In this document: piece after piece, positions 1-13,418 of the stretch | How positions within the stretch are numbered: the stretch's first letter is position 1 | How the letters are laid out: every line of letters begins with the position of its first letter | NCBI RefSeq assembly: GCF_000283155.1 | Contig: NW_004454166.1 | Span: forward strand, 7,204,362-7,268,361 | Source: Ceratotherium simum simum | Lineage: Eukaryota; Chordata; Mammalia; Perissodactyla; Rhinocerotidae | Reading direction: 5' to 3' | Length of the DNA: 64,000 bases | Program-made: the position numbers and the translations under genes | The notes under the pieces: generated by a model | The model's database searches: none | Seen by the model: only the letters and a program-made list of their open reading frames with translations | Told to the model about the DNA's origin: nothing

Positions 1-1027
1 AATTTCTCTATTTAAATTGTGTATATACAAATAAATCAAACACGACATTAAAGCATTAACATTGGCTTACTCTTCTTGAAGATATTTTGGGCAATTTAAG
101 AATTAACATTCAAAATATATGAATTCTTAACTAGAAAAATATTTACAAGTACAATGTTGACTTAAATTCATCACTAACCTGTAACAATGTGCAAAATACA
201 TGGCTGCTCTGCAAAGTATCAACTCACATCACATATTTTCCACTGATTCTGAACAACTCACTCAAGAAAACATTGCTTTTTCCTGCATTGAGTATACACT
301 ATCTCAGGGCAAAAATTCATACTTTAAATATAAATATTTATAAAATGATTATATGTACAGTATGCTATACAATATGCTGTCTATATAAACATACAGTTGG
401 TTATAGATTGATCTAGGTCAACAGATGGTAAGTCAATGGAACAGTTTGCAGACAGACCAGTCAAACACATCCTTTAGAAATTTAGTAGCATCCAGAGACT
501 GTGAGAAATTGATGTTTTTTTCATTTTTTTCTTTATTTTTTCTAATCAATATCTGCCTCACTTTTTGACTCATCCCAAATATTTTTCATGCTGGTTTCTG
601 AAATGAATGACTATTCGGCATCATGAATTGAAACACTTTCTGAAGTTCTAATGTTTTAAAAGATCAGTCTTTAAAAAAATGCAATTTAACTTCAACTTTT
701 CCTGCAACTGTGGGTATTTTGATTTACAGTGTACTTATAAAGATCCTATGAGATGTAGCAGTTTCAATACCATGATGGAAGTATTTTAATAAAAGTGAAG
801 TGATAGGATAGGGCACATATACATAATAAAATACATCACTCAAAAATATTTAATAGCATTTGACTCTTCATTTATTTCTTTTAAATTTATGTAAGTGAAT
901 GAATTGACTGTGTGAGAATGGTATTGTCCATATTCAACATACCATATAATTCTCTGGTAGAATATTTATGTAATAGTTCATATATTATGTTGTTATGGGG
1001 AAGGTAATTCCTTTTTGTCTGAATCCT
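1..1027. other. AT-rich intergenic sequence, nothing recognised
   Basis: No coding signal: the open frames here are short, start at arbitrary ATGs and show no domain or splice context. No repeat family was recognised with confidence. Confidence 0.6.
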
Positions 1028-1103
1028 TTCTCTCGCTCTCTCGTTCCCTCGCTCGCTCTCTCTCTCTCCCTCTATATATATATAGGTACACACACACACA
1101 TAT
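1028..1103. repeat. Compound microsatellite (CT)n-(TA)n-(CA)n
   Basis: A run of ctct/cgct units passes into tatata and then cacaca. The antisense open frame across it (rich in E, R and S) is a product of the simple repeat. Confidence 0.9.
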
Positions 1104-1119
1104 GTAAACTATCTCCCAT

Positions 1120-1235
1120 TTATATAAAGTTCCTTGAGGTCAAGGATTACTCAGTTCTCTAACTCCAGTTCATAGCACAGTGTGCCAGGTTAATATAAAG
1201 TAATCAGTAAATATTAACTAACTTCAACTTTACTC
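1120..1235 (+). mobile_element. L2 LINE 3' end fragment
   Basis: The phrases 'ttccttgaggtcaagga' and 'agtaaatatt' match the usual L2 3' end ('ctccttgagggcaggga ... caataaatattt'). It is short and diverged, as expected of an ancient insertion. Confidence 0.6.
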
Positions 1236-1929
1236 CATTTATTTGGGATTGGTGTTGTGGTACAGGTATTTGGTGCTTGAGATTATGCTAAATTCATCAT
1301 ATTTGGAAGGCTGATAAGAGATAAATGATTAGAATAATTTTCTTTTGGCTCAATTCTTGCTCATTTATTGGCCTTAGGAAAGGAAGGGAAGCTATGAGTA
1401 AAAACCATAAAACTCTGCATGATACAAGGAATTTATTTTGCCACCCTCTCTAAATATAAACCAACAAAGGTAGACTGCATTATGCTATTCCACCTTGCAA
1501 TGACTTTTACAACTTGATATGTAGCTACAACGTAAATGCCGTTGAAAGGATAATAAATTAAAAAAAATACTTCTGAGAATGTAGGTTTTGATTATTGAAT
1601 AACTGGACCCGCATATGGGAAAGGAGAGATGCCACTGATATATGAAGCATCCTAGAAGTCAAGCTTATGAGGAGAAAAGTACATTATATTGGAAGTATAG
1701 AAATCAGCAAATACCTAGCTAGTTATACATCAAAAGGCCAATCTCGACATTACAGTAATAGTATATTTCATATACTCTCACCAATGCATTTGTTCTTTTC
1801 AAGTCATCAGAATCTATTATGGCATATCCTACAAATACATGATATACATTTTTTAACTTTTTCAATTTTCATATTTTGATTTACCATTCTCAGTAGATTT
1901 TATATCAAACAGAAGGGCAATATGTGTGT
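1236..1929. other. Intergenic sequence, nothing recognised
   Basis: AT-rich with no supported gene or named repeat. The 70-codon frame at 1667-1879 has no features of a real protein. Confidence 0.5.
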
Positions 1930-3340
1930 GTTTTTTTACTGTGGTAAAAAGCCCATAAAATAAAATTTACCACCTTAACGATTTTTAACTGTACAGCACA
2001 GTAGTGTTAACTATATGTAGATTGTTGTGAAACATCTGTAGAATGTTTTCATCTTGAAAAACAGAAACTCTATACCCAGTGAACAAGAACTCCCCTTTTC
2101 TCCCTCTCTCCTTCCCCCTGACAACCACCATTCTACTTTGTTTCTAAGAGTGTGACTACTTCAGATACCTCAGATAAATGGAATCATGCAATATATGCTT
2201 TTTTGTGATTGTTTTATTTCACTTAACATAATGTCCTCCAGGTTCATCCATGTTGTAGCATATGATAAGATGACCTCCTTTTTTACGGCTGAATAATATT
2301 CCATTGAATGTATATACCACATTTTCTTTATCTGTTCATCCGTTGATGGGCATTTAGGTTACTTCTAACTCTTGGCTATTGTGAATAATGCTGCAGTGAG
2401 CATGGGAGAGCAGATATCTCTTTGAGGTAGTAATTTCATTTCCTCTGGACATAAACCCAGAAGAGAGGTTGCTGGATTATATTGTATTTTTAATTTTTTG
2501 AAGAACTTATATCTTGTTTTCTATAGAGGCTGCACCATTCTACATTCCTACCAACAGTGATAAAGGGTTCCAATTTCTCAACATCTTCTTCAACACTTAT
2601 TTTCTGAGTTTTTTTGTTTGTTTTGTTTTATTTTGATAGTAACCATCCTAACAAGTGGGAGGAGATATCTCATTGTGGTTTTGATTTGCATTTCCCTAAT
2701 GATTACTAATATTGAACATATTTTCATATGCTTATTGGCCATTTGTATATCTTTGTTGGAGAAATGTCTACTCAAATCCTTGGACCATTTTTTTAATCAG
2801 TTATTTGTTTTTTTGTTATTGAGTTACAGGAATTTCTTAGTTTTGGATATGTGCCCCTTGGATATGTGGTGTGCAAATATCCTCTCCCCTTCCATAGGTT
2901 GCATTTCTACTCTGTTGATTGTTTCCTTTGCCATATAGATGTTTTAAAGTTTTATATAGTCCCACTATCTATTTTTGCTTTTGTTGCCTGTGTTTTTGGT
3001 GTCATACCCAAGAAATCATTGCCAAATCTAATGTCATGAAAATTTTCCCTTATGTTTTATTTTAGGAGATTTATACTTTCAAAGTTTTATACTTTCTTAT
3101 GATTAGGTGTTTAATCCATTTTGAGTTAATTTTGGTTTGGGATCCTTGGTAGGCCCATATGTCTGGCTCTTAATATCACTCTGCCATTATCATATGGGGT
3201 GGAGATATTCCTTTCCCATTATAATCCAGCAATCAGATAATGTAAGACCAAATATTTTATGTTTTCTTACTATTCTAGTTCCATTCGTTTTACTTTTGAC
3301 AGATTTCTTATTTTCCTTCTTTTTTAAAATTTAGATCTGC
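1930..3340 (-). mobile_element. L1 LINE, 3' part, antisense
   Basis: A short T run at 1930-1936 marks the tail. Rightward it reads backwards through the L1 3' UTR and the C-terminal part of ORF2. On the minus strand, 2590-2775 encodes a piece with 'MANKHMK' and '[11 protein letters not shown]', which is typical of the ORF2 C-terminus. Frames are broken and the 5' part is missing, so it is a dead, 5'-truncated copy of moderate to old age. Confidence 0.85.
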
Positions 3341-5369
3341 TTCATTCCAAAGCACTATTAGATTTACTGGTATATTTTATTCCTCATGTTTCTAATTTAG
3401 GAAATTGGTAACCGAGGTTCTCTAGAAATACCCATTTCTTTGCACAACTACATTGATTAGCTGTTTCAGCTTTTATGTGAGCACAAAATTTAGAACTTGA
3501 AGAGGCTGTCATCCATCAAAGGGGGTTAAGTTTTTTCAAACAATTTTTTATCTATTTTATAGTCAGCAACTCCCTTCATGTTTTTCTTAACCATTAGCCA
3601 TGAAAGTTTTTTTTTTTTCTTTTGCTTTGAAGTCTCAAGAGGAGAGACTTTGCCCCTGCCTTAGGAATGGCTGATAGAGAGAGGTTCATCCATGGTGAAG
3701 CTCTGAAAACATGACCTGTTCTCTGCTTCTAAGGATCAAGGTGATTCAGTTCTCTCTTTTATAGTTGAAATGATTGACAATGAAAACTATAGCTTTTCTT
3801 CTCAGGGTAAATAAATTTTTGAGATTCTTCTCTCCTCTCTCTCTCTTTCTGTCTCTGTATGTGTGTGTGTGTGTGTTTATGTCGTGTGTGTTATAATCTG
3901 TGTATACAAACTCTATTTACATATATGTGTATATGTAGGTATGTATTTACAAAGTAATACAAATGCATAATTTCTCAGGACAAAAATGAAGATATTAAAA
4001 GAATATCAGGCAGACACCTCAGGCATTCCATCCTTGTCTTTTGTAACGTATGAATGATCTCTGGGAAAACTGAATGGCATAGGCCTTGCCATACCATTTA
4101 TTCTGATGGTCTCACAACTATCTCCTTTTCCAGGTGACTCAGGGCTTGCGGCAAGGATTTCCCCAGGTTTTTCTAGGAATCTCTGTTTCATTTTTATGCA
4201 GTAGCAGGAACTCACCTGTCTTGATGACACCGATTCCATTTAGGACAAATATAAACTCAGAAATAAACCATTCTTATATAGACCTAGATTCCGGTTATCC
4301 ACAAGCTGAGGAAAATCTAATCAACAAATCCACAGAACTATGAGAAGTTTAAGTCTGACACAAAGCAAGCAGAGACATGTGTGGGGTTCACTCATTATTG
4401 AAGTACTAAAGCATTCTATGAGTACGGTATCGAGCCTCTGAGCAAACACTGTTTTCCTGTTTCCCAAAATGTGCTGCACAGACCCTCAGTCAGCAGTTCA
4501 TTATTCAACAATCATCTTGCACCCCGGTTCATAAATCTAAAACCAAGTCATCAATACCATCACATAACACACCAGCCAGGTTTTCCCTTTTAAATAGTGT
4601 GAGGGAGAAACAAATGAAATATTTCCTAGATACCTAAGCACTTGACTTTATGCCTATGGTTTCCTAGTCTGTTAAGGCACAAAATCTAAATTCTACACTT
4701 TACCTATTTGGAGTACCAAATAATTACTCATTCCCTTTTAGTATTCTTCTTAAACTCTTCAGTGCCCCATTTGAGTTATCCAAGTAATGACTTTCTATTC
4801 TCTTGTGGAACAGAAAACATGGACACTTGATACTCCCCTGATGAACCTATTTTGTCCAGTTATATCCAAAATAGCAAATATTTGCCTCTTTCTACCTGCT
4901 GGCTGGAGCAAACTCAGAGAATAAGGTATGTTATGGTGGGCTATGGAGACTCATTCTTTGAAAAGGGCCAGAACTGTTTCTGTAGTTTTGAGGATGACAC
5001 GCAAGAACTCTAAGACCCTTCATTCATTTTGTCACCTTTGATGATACACTATGTTGATGACTGATACCTAAATTGTGCATATCATTGCTCCACCTTCAAA
5101 CAAGAGATAATTATCTTTAAAAGAACTTTTCTAGATCTGGAATGCCTGCAAGAAGGGGAGCATGGCATCTCCTTCCTCAACTGGACAATTCTAAGTTATT
5201 GGATGTACCTGAGATATTCTATAAACTGGAAGCAGGATATTTGAAGTAGCTTGTTTGAAAGCAATGATGAGAGCAAAGCAAAGCTGTATGTTACCTGTTC
5301 AGATCAGTCAATAAACTGTTTACACTAGTATTACAATATATTGTCATTGTCTCTTCTCTTATACATCAC
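3341..5369. other. Intergenic; CT/TG microsatellite and an unresolved block
   Basis: 3831-3880 is a (CT)n-(TG)n microsatellite. The stretch from about 3980 to 5340 has more even base composition than its surroundings and could be an old LTR or ERV-like relic, but I could not identify it. A 77-codon minus-strand frame at 4006-4239 has no recognisable domain. Confidence 0.4.
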
Positions 5370-5490
5370 TTCCAACACCACTAGACTGTAAGCCATAGCA
5401 AACAGGGATAACATCTTATTCTCTTTCAAATTGGCTAACATTTGTAAGACACTAATACCTAAACTATGGTCAGTACATAATGGTTGAGTA
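5370..5490 (+). mobile_element. L2 LINE 3' end fragment
   Basis: 'actagactgtaagc' followed by 'ggtcagtacataatgg' resembles the L2 3' end ('actagaatgtaagctcc ... gcctggcacatagtagg'). Confidence 0.5.
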
Positions 5491-5741
5491 AGTGTGATAA
5501 ATTTATTTTCCTTTTCTTCCCTTTACATATCATATCTTAAAGTTCTTTCAAGCATGCTACTTTACTTTGTAATTTTGCCATTTTGTACCACTTTTGTATT
5601 AATTCTTCCAGTCAATCTAGGAAGGGTTCACTCTCTGTTTAAGCCTAAGAAGTTAAAATATAGATAAGCATTTTTAGTCATTTCCTCAATTGGTCTTCTT
5701 TGGACAAGCTGGGAAGTGATTTTTTTTTCCTTGTGTTCTTT

Positions 5742-5760
5742 TGTGTGTGTGTGTGTGTGT
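5742..5760. repeat. (TG)n microsatellite
   Basis: A pure run of about nine TG units just upstream of a SINE insertion. Confidence 0.9.
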
Positions 5761-5809
5761 TTTAAAAGCACACAACGTTAGATCTATCCTCTTAACACAT
5801 TTTAAAGAT

Positions 5810-6007
5810 TTTATTTATTTATTTATTTTCACCTTAAAGCCCCAGTAGATAGTTGTATGTCATAGCTGCACATGCTTCTAGTTGCTGTATGTGGGACGCG
5901 GCCTCAGCATGGCCGGAGAAGCGGTGCATCGGTGCGCGCCGGGGATCCGAACCTGGGCCGCCAGCAGCGGAGCGCACGCACTTAACCGCTAAGCCACGGG
6001 GCCGGCC
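5810..6007 (-). mobile_element. ERE1-type tRNA-derived SINE, antisense
   Basis: The right end reads as the complement of the ERE head GGGCCGGCCC and the left end is the (TTTA)n/T-rich tail. The polymerase III B box (complement of GGTTCGGATCC) is still recognisable. It is flanked by a perfect 19-bp target-site duplication, cttaacacattttaaagat, at 5791-5809 and 6008-6026. The 81-codon frame crossing it (5853-6098) is a by-product of the GC-rich SINE. Confidence 0.95.
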
Positions 6008-6026
6008 CTTAACACATTTTAAAGAT

Positions 6027-7794
6027 CACCCTAGGGTACTATTAACTATAGGTACTGTGCCGTACAGCAGACACCTAGAATTTATTCTTCTTGCATAACA
6101 GACACTATATATCCTCTGAAAAACAATTCTTATGGATTATGTTTAACATTTTACTCCCAAAGTGCCAAACAAAAGAGAAAAAAATAAATAATCCTTGAAT
6201 ATTCAGTATATACCATTACTATATATATGTAATATATACTAGCTAGGGGCACTCTTTATATAAAATTGTCTTTAATTCTCACAATAACCAGATACAGTAG
6301 ATATAATTAACAATTATTCAAAGTTACGATCACAGGTGTAATAAAGTTTTAAATTGTATACCTGTGCATAAATGATTCATATAGATAAATTCTCAGATAC
6401 TAAACGTTATAAACATATTTCTAGATTTATATACTTTCACACATATATAAGAAAAAATACATATTCTACTGTAAACATCAACACTTTGGTAGATCATAAC
6501 TATGAATATTATTCCCAAAGAATTAATTAACACTCAGAATAGCAACTGTAGAGATCTATATGTACTCTACCAAAAGCCTGAATTTAATTCATAAATTACT
6601 CATTTTGTATGATTGAAATGCTACAAAAGGAGAAGGAAATATTCCACTTTATAGGCAATTATGTGAGAAATTAATGACAGAGGTTTTATGACCACCAACT
6701 TGGAAGAAATAGATATAAGCAAATAAATGTTGACATATATATTTAAAGGTGGACAGCTTATTTCTAACATTTGGAAACCTTACAAGAGAAATGTGAATGG
6801 TACTTGACATGGTTATGGGAATTATTAAGATACAATGATTTTTCATAAATTTCTTACAAACTATATATATATCCAGGTACCTATGTTATAATAATCATTC
6901 TTTAAGGCTGAGTTTAATTCCTTTACAAAGGAATTTCAGATCAGTTTTAGCAAAGATTAGGAATATGATGTCATAGTTAATAATTAATCTAATTCAATTG
7001 CCTGAGTGTCTCTCCCTATTTTTAAAATAAAAAGGTTATAGTGAATTAATGTTTTTAAAACTGCAGTATATGGCCTGCCTCTGGGTTACAGATTTTGTTT
7101 AATAATCTATGACCAGTATTTTAAAATAAGTGATGAGCTAGAATGTATTGAAATAGAACAGAATAGAATACAGTAGAATAGAATAGACTATAATAGAACA
7201 GGAAATGAAAGTATGGTTCATATGTAACATGGAGAATTTTTCATAATAAACTTTTTTCTGTTATGTATACATATATGTATGAGTACACTGGGTCAAGATG
7301 AAAAAAAAGCGAATTGTTATTGTGGATCATATCAAAATTTTCCAAATCACTATGTTAACTCAACGGCTTTCGTGAAATCTTAGATTTTTTGGAGAATGAG
7401 AAGAAATTTATGCATATGCAACATTTCCATACCAATTAATTGCGATTTCCCTAAAGGTCTTCCATGGATTAATGCCTTATTGAACTGAGAAATGCAGGTC
7501 AAGCAACAATAGACTATATATGTTCTAATTGCTTCCCTAGGTTTAAATGTCCTAATGATGGTATTTTTGAAGTTATTAAATAGCCCAAGTAGGAGATAGG
7601 TGTCAGATAAAAATCATTAATTATAATGAAAATAAAGAAGGAAAAAAAATCTGGAATTTCAGCTGAAATGGGATTAGGTTAACTTAGATTGGGAGGTAAT
7701 GAAAATGTAGCTGAGTTGAGGAATAATACACAGGGTCTAGGAGATGCGAACTGATGAGGATATACATTTAGGGCCTGTGTAGGTTGATAAGAGG
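6027..7794. other. AT-rich intergenic sequence; GAATA-type simple repeat
   Basis: No gene is supported. 7140-7205 is an impure pentamer-like repeat built on 'atagaat/cagaat'. Short TA-rich stretches occur near 6225 and 6860. Confidence 0.5.
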
Positions 7795-8010
7795 TCAATG
7801 ACCTTCCTTTATTCAATACCTATATATTAAGCATATACTATATGTCAAGAACACAATGTCCCAGCATTGTATATTAAACAGACTATTCTTTCCTCAAAAA
7901 AAAAAAAAAAAAAAAGAACATAATAGAAACTAGTGCTACAGCAATGAAGAAAAAGAGATAAAAATCCTCCCTTCGTGGAGCTTGTGTTCTGCTGGGACCT
8001 AAGGGGAAAG
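7795..8010 (-). mobile_element. L2 LINE 3' end fragment, antisense, with A-run
   Basis: 'attcaatacctatatattaagcat' and 'cttcgtggagcttgtgttct' match the reverse complement of the L2 3' end ('attgagcacctactatg ... catggagcttacattct'). A 20-base A run at about 7896-7915 sits inside it and may be a slipped simple repeat or the remains of a small insertion. Confidence 0.6.
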
Positions 8011-10059
8011 GTGTGTGGAAGATGGTTTTGTAGTTGAGTGCTGACAAGGCAGGCATATAGACTATAGTAAGATGGGTTTTGTGAGAACAGTACTATGAAC
8101 CAGAGGAAGTTTACATTAATTTGGTAACTTTAACAAGAAACATAGGAAAAGACATTGGAGTAGAGTTTGTTTGTAGACATCTAACACTAGGTAAGAAACA
8201 ATGAAGAAATTTTGACATAATCAAATTACCATTTTTGTTTTAAACATAACATTAAAATCTCCTCTCAGGGTGTAGTTTCATTCTTGTTGAACAAGATTGA
8301 AAGTCAGGTGATAAAAGATAGACTCCTAGGGTAACCTAAATATTACTCTGGAGAAAAGACAATATAATTATCCATCTGACAGAAAGAAAAATCTATATCT
8401 ATATAATAATCTAGATGAACAAAAAGAAAAAACATTGACTAAAATAACAATGGAAAACAAAATCTTTAAACCATATGTCTTCAAGATTGCATTGTCAAGT
8501 ATGTAATTTTCAAATAATAAATGCATTTATAAATGATTTTAACTCTCTGTATGATGTCTCAAATATTCTATTAATATACCGATTTATAGACACACAAAAA
8601 ATACTCATGTCACAATTAGGATTATTTGAATTTTTCAATAATACTATCAAAATGGTCTAGTAAGTAGGAAAAAATTAAAAATTAGTGCACAACTTCCAGA
8701 AAATATTCTCATGCTACATAAATATGACATGTATATTCTCTTTGTGTACTATTTTAAAATTTTATGTTTAGAATGGAAAATCTAGCATTTTCAGCAAAAA
8801 TGAATTATTTTTACAAATCTAAACTAGAAAAAAACACAACTTTGGAACAATTAGACATCTGTTATACTGTCTTCCCATTACATAACATTTAAAAAAGTCA
8901 ACTGCAGAAATTTACATATTTGATAAAACACAATTCATCATATGTATTTTAACATTTCACTGAATTTCATGACAGTTTTAGAATAATGAAGGCCAACTTT
9001 TGCACTTGAGAATAATTTAATTATTGATATTTCACAAAAATAAACAACCATTATTTACCTATATTCACTCTCTTTTTTCATCTTTGTATAAAGATATGCT
9101 AAACACATATCCATATCCACCCTCAGCTACTGTGATGCTATTTCTCACACTTGATCTTAGAAATATACTTGCATGTTTATTTTCAGGTAAGGACTATCAG
9201 CTGATGGAGGGCAGAAACCACATCTTTTAAGTTATTTTTTATTGGTTTAACTTTCATTGTTATTCTTCTAAAATTGATGTAAATTTTGTTGTGGCATCTT
9301 TGAAGACTGAGTAAAATGTACAAGAAAACTTCAGCTCTACTCCTTTGAGTCCAGGGGAGTGATTATCAACAGTTAATTAACTCTTGATAAATATAGTTTT
9401 CTAATTTCCACTATTACGTTTTCTAAAATGAGCATATTTAATTTTTATAATAAGAACAATACCATTTATTTTTAATGTTTAAACTTTAATATATTAATTT
9501 TAATATCTTATTATATTTTAATACATAACATTTCAGATTTAACTTTTTTTACTTTTTTAAGTGAGTTCTGGAAAACTCCCATTCAGCATGAATGCTTATT
9601 ATTTTTTTGACCAGAATTCTATAGTCAGCTTCTTACTCAAGGTTAACCTCCAAGAAGTAGTCCTCACTGTTTCCTGTATGGATAAAAAGATTTAACAAGA
9701 CACTTCTGCTGTTTGTAATGTAAAAATATGCTGAAATTTATGCTCAAACTAATGTGCTTCTTTTCTCTTACTTCTACTCAGCACCTACCCTCATAGAGCA
9801 AGTACCCCACTATTACTGTGTCTCAGGCATGTTGTTAACATTAGACAAAAAATGGGAAAAAGGGAAACTATTATCCTTATACACTATGCTGTCCTTCCTA
9901 GTTTATGTCTTGTCCTACCTAATCTCAAATTAATCCATACCATAACCTTGTGAATCATGTTTCCGAATTATGAAAATATTAACTTTACAGTGCCCAATAT
10001 TAATTTAAAGAAATCTAATACTGAACCTAAATAAACTCAGATGGGTAGAAAGATTTTAA
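8011..10059. other. AT-rich intergenic sequence, nothing recognised
   Basis: No supported gene, RNA gene or confidently named repeat. Several 60-70-codon open frames are of the size expected by chance at this base composition. Confidence 0.5.
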
Positions 10060-10990
10060 GTGGTCACTTCCTCCATTCTCCTCTTAGACTACTAGCCTCA
10101 AGGCAGAGAAGTTTGGAAGGACTTACATTGGACTGTAGCAAGAATGATCTTTTATAAGGCAAATCATCACACCTCTGCTTAAAATCCTCCCATGACTCTC
10201 AGCCATTGGAGGATTGCATAAGAAATTCCTCCTACTATCTTCATGTTACATTGGTTTCCATAATTTGTTTATCACTAATAACACCAATAAAAGCAGAAAA
10301 TATCATTTAAAGTTATTAATGATATTGATAGAGTATAGGGACTTTAACCCATTTGTCTCTAGTTTTTATGTCGGTGTGTTTTGTGAAACTTTTACATCCA
10401 TTACTGAAGTTGCTGTTATCCTTCTTCACACACACACAGATCTAAAGAGAAAAGTACTCTCGTACATGATTTTTTGCTTCATAAAAAAAATGTTGATTCA
10501 ACAGAAATGGATCTGAAAAGAACATCAAGCTCAATGCTTTTCTTTTACAGACAGGAACACTGAAGCTCAGATGAGTGCCTTGTGTATGTCTCATGCAGTA
10601 TGATTCAGATATTAGATGGGAACCTATAACTGCTGACTCCCATCCCAACACACTCTTTCCATGTCACTATTTTGTCCTGTTATATTTCTAAACTGTGCAC
10701 TTGCTTTCCCCCTACCATCGTCTAAACTTCTTTTCTTTGCATACAGACATTATCCCAACCTTACTCCTATCTAAATTCCAACCTCGTCTCCCAACACCTT
10801 TCCCTTTCTTTCAGTTGTCCCACATCAAAGTACTTTTGTTTCTTCTTTACTCCTTGAATTTTCATACTTCTATGGCTTTATAGATGCTCAATACCTCTCA
10901 TCCCTTGAGAGCCAGATTAAATATCAACTTTCTATAAAACATTACTCTCTGAATTCTCTGGAAAGGGTTGGTTCTCTGTAATCACATAAC
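10060..10990 (+). mobile_element. L2 LINE fragments with a MIR-like block inside
   Basis: 'caaatcatcacacctctgcttaaa' (10159 on) and '...gagccagattaaatatcaac' (10910 on) match successive parts of the L2 3' region in the same orientation. Between them, about 10530-10680, 'ttttacagacaggaacactgaagctcag' resembles the reverse complement of MIR. The whole block is diverged and has no coding potential. Confidence 0.5.
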
Positions 10991-11009
10991 CCTTCAGATT
11001 TGCTTCTGC

Positions 11010-11180
11010 AAATAGAAAGATTATGAGCTATATGTACAGTGGTTAAAAGAACTGCTTCTGGAGCCCAACTGCCTAGGTACAATCCCACGATCTGCAATTT
11101 AATCAAATGTTGACCTTGGGACTTGGGATAATAATAGGGATAACAATGGAAATTATTTCATAATGTGAATTAACAGCAAA
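11010..11180 (+). mobile_element. MIR SINE
   Basis: 'agtggttaaaagaactgcttctggagcc' followed by 'actgcctaggtacaatccc' and 'ttgaccttggga' follows the MIR consensus from its tRNA-like head through the core. It is old and diverged. Confidence 0.75.
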
Positions 11181-12117
11181 CGTAAGATAAATCTTGGATG
11201 ATTTTTAATTTTACTTTTATCATGAAATTCCTCAAAATAGCATCAATTCCTCAAATTGGTTTGAAATTACTTGCTTCCATGTTCTCTATATTAATATATT
11301 CAAGACAATTTATAACATAATTCTTGTGTTTGTGTAACATAAATAGTACAATTCCTGAAGTGCAATAAAAATTCAATATAAATATTTGGTGTAGGAATCA
11401 CCAAATAAACTGAGCATCCATGATCCTATATCAAATGATCTAGCCAAAAGTGATTTTTTTAGAATCCCATATTCAGAAATACAATGTTTTGACATTCATA
11501 GTACCAAAGATACTTGGATTTCACAGATATTTGCATTTGGAGAATAATGTCCAAACAAATAAAACAGATATATATTAACATCGGAGTTGAATGGAGTAGT
11601 TGGAAAAGAAGATTGTGCAATTACTAGCTAAAACCAATTTGCAAGGGGAAAAAGATACTGAAGGTAATTAAATTTGCAGCTAAGCACAAAGGAGAGAAAG
11701 CAACCTCCTAACACTGCAGTTTAGATGATTCTCCAAGCTAAAAAATGATTTACGGATTAATGTCATTGATGATAAACTGTTTGCCCAATAGCATTTGCAT
11801 TCTCTTGGTTGTAAGGAAAACATAAAATATAGTATAAAATATATTAAAGATAAATTAACAATTCTTATCTATATTTTCATTTTCCTAGATTACTTCTTAT
11901 GAAATAGTATTCCAAAATGATGAGTGAATTTTGAATGTGGCTTTTATTTTAATGCAGGAGAAAAAAGATATATTACTCATTTTCTATAGAAAAAAAAAAA
12001 GACAATGAGATCTGTCATTACTGAGATATGTTTACACATAGCAATAATGACTTTTCCTACTCCAACAATCTCTTACAACAAGATTAAATAATCATTTTAA
12101 AATTTATCAAATCATGG
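11181..12117. other. AT-rich intergenic sequence, nothing recognised
   Basis: No supported gene or repeat. Confidence 0.5.
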
Positions 12118-12305
12118 CAATATGCCTAAAGCAACATTTTTCAAAGTGTGGTTCCTTGACCAAGAAGCATTATTTTCACCTGGGAACTTGTTAGAAATGC
12201 AAATTCACAAGCCCTACCAGAGAACCATTAAATCAGAAACTCTGGAGTTGGGTCCCAACAACCAGTATTTAGCAAGTCCTTCGGGTGATTCTGGTACATG
12301 CTAAA
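12118..12305. mobile_element. MER5-type hAT-Charlie nonautonomous element
   Basis: 'ttcaaagtgtggttccttgacc', 'cacctgggaacttgttag' and 'gattctggtacatgctaaa' match a well-known short hAT-derived mammalian repeat. The exact subfamily was not determined. The 60-codon open frame that coincides with it is not a gene. Confidence 0.7.
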
Positions 12306-12759
12306 GAAATGTTCCCAAATAAAAAGATGCACATTGACACGAGAATTGAATGGAAGAAAGTAGACATATGTTAACAACCGTGTTTAATGGAGCACACTAA
12401 ACCACTGCTGTAGACATCCGAAGTTCTTAGAGATAATCAATGAATTTTGTCTATATTCACAGATAAAAATTTGAGGACAAAAATGCTTAGATCTTTTACA
12501 TACTGATTCAAGTTAGTCAATATTTTATAAATAGTTTTTTCTATGGAAAAATCTTGATTTCTTCAGTATGTCAAAATTCACCAGGCCTGAAAACTCTCAA
12601 TATAACTTTATTATTAAACATCTGTTTTATGAGACTAATGTAACACTTAACTTTGCAACCATTTGGACAAGGGTGTAAGAAGCCCAAACTGACTGCCTCT
12701 TTCAAATTCTAAGCTGTGTTTCCAGGAAGACAGTGGGTAAAGACTCTGGCACTTATTTA

Positions 12760-12880
12760 TTTGATTTCTTATTCAAGAATTTATTCAATTTCAAATTTAT
12801 TAATTTATTCAAAAATGTTTATTGAGCATTTACTTTATCCCAGGCACTAGATAAGAGGCAGATCTCTCCTGTTGCTCCCT
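12760..12880 (-). mobile_element. L2 LINE 3' end fragment, antisense
   Basis: 'aaaatgtttattgagcatttactttatcccaggcacta' is the reverse-complement signature of the L2 3' terminus. Confidence 0.65.
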
Positions 12881-13409
12881 AAACAGGTGACATCAGCTTA
12901 AATGAAGGAAATTCTGGAGGGTCACAGGGAGGGCCACAGAGAGACCTACCTCTGGAATTTTTTTAATCCCTGTGGACCATGACTAGGTAGTGTCAAAAAG
13001 TGTCCTAGGTATCCTTAGGTTTTAAATATAGAGCTACTGATGAATCACAAAAAATATATATAAAAATCTTTGAAGTTTGCTTTTGACATCAGCCATTATA
13101 TGAAGCAGAATAATACTTTAGTTGTTTCTTACTGATAATCTCTCCATATTTGCATGTTCAATTTGATGTGGAAATTCAAAGTTTATTTCAATAGTTAAAT
13201 AAATTCAAAATTTACTTCAAATCCAGTGACACCTTCTGAAACCTACTAAGACTTTTTGTGGTAGGCAGTGAACTGAGCACATGACAAAACCTCTAGTAAC
13301 TTCTCAATGCATAGAAATATTAGACAACTATAGTTAAATATAATCAATACTTAGTCTTGCTTGTTACCAAAGAAACTTTTTTATAATCCAGAAATAAAGA
13401 GATCTTATC
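12881..13409. other. Intergenic sequence, nothing recognised
   Basis: No supported gene or repeat. Confidence 0.5.
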
Positions 13410-13418
13410 TTACCAAAA

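Noticed and set aside
5853..6098. Open frames over the SINEs (also 30185-30376, 44419-44847, 59261-59611)
   Set aside because: They follow the GC-rich SINE sequence in whatever orientation it inserted, and similar peptides recur at each copy.
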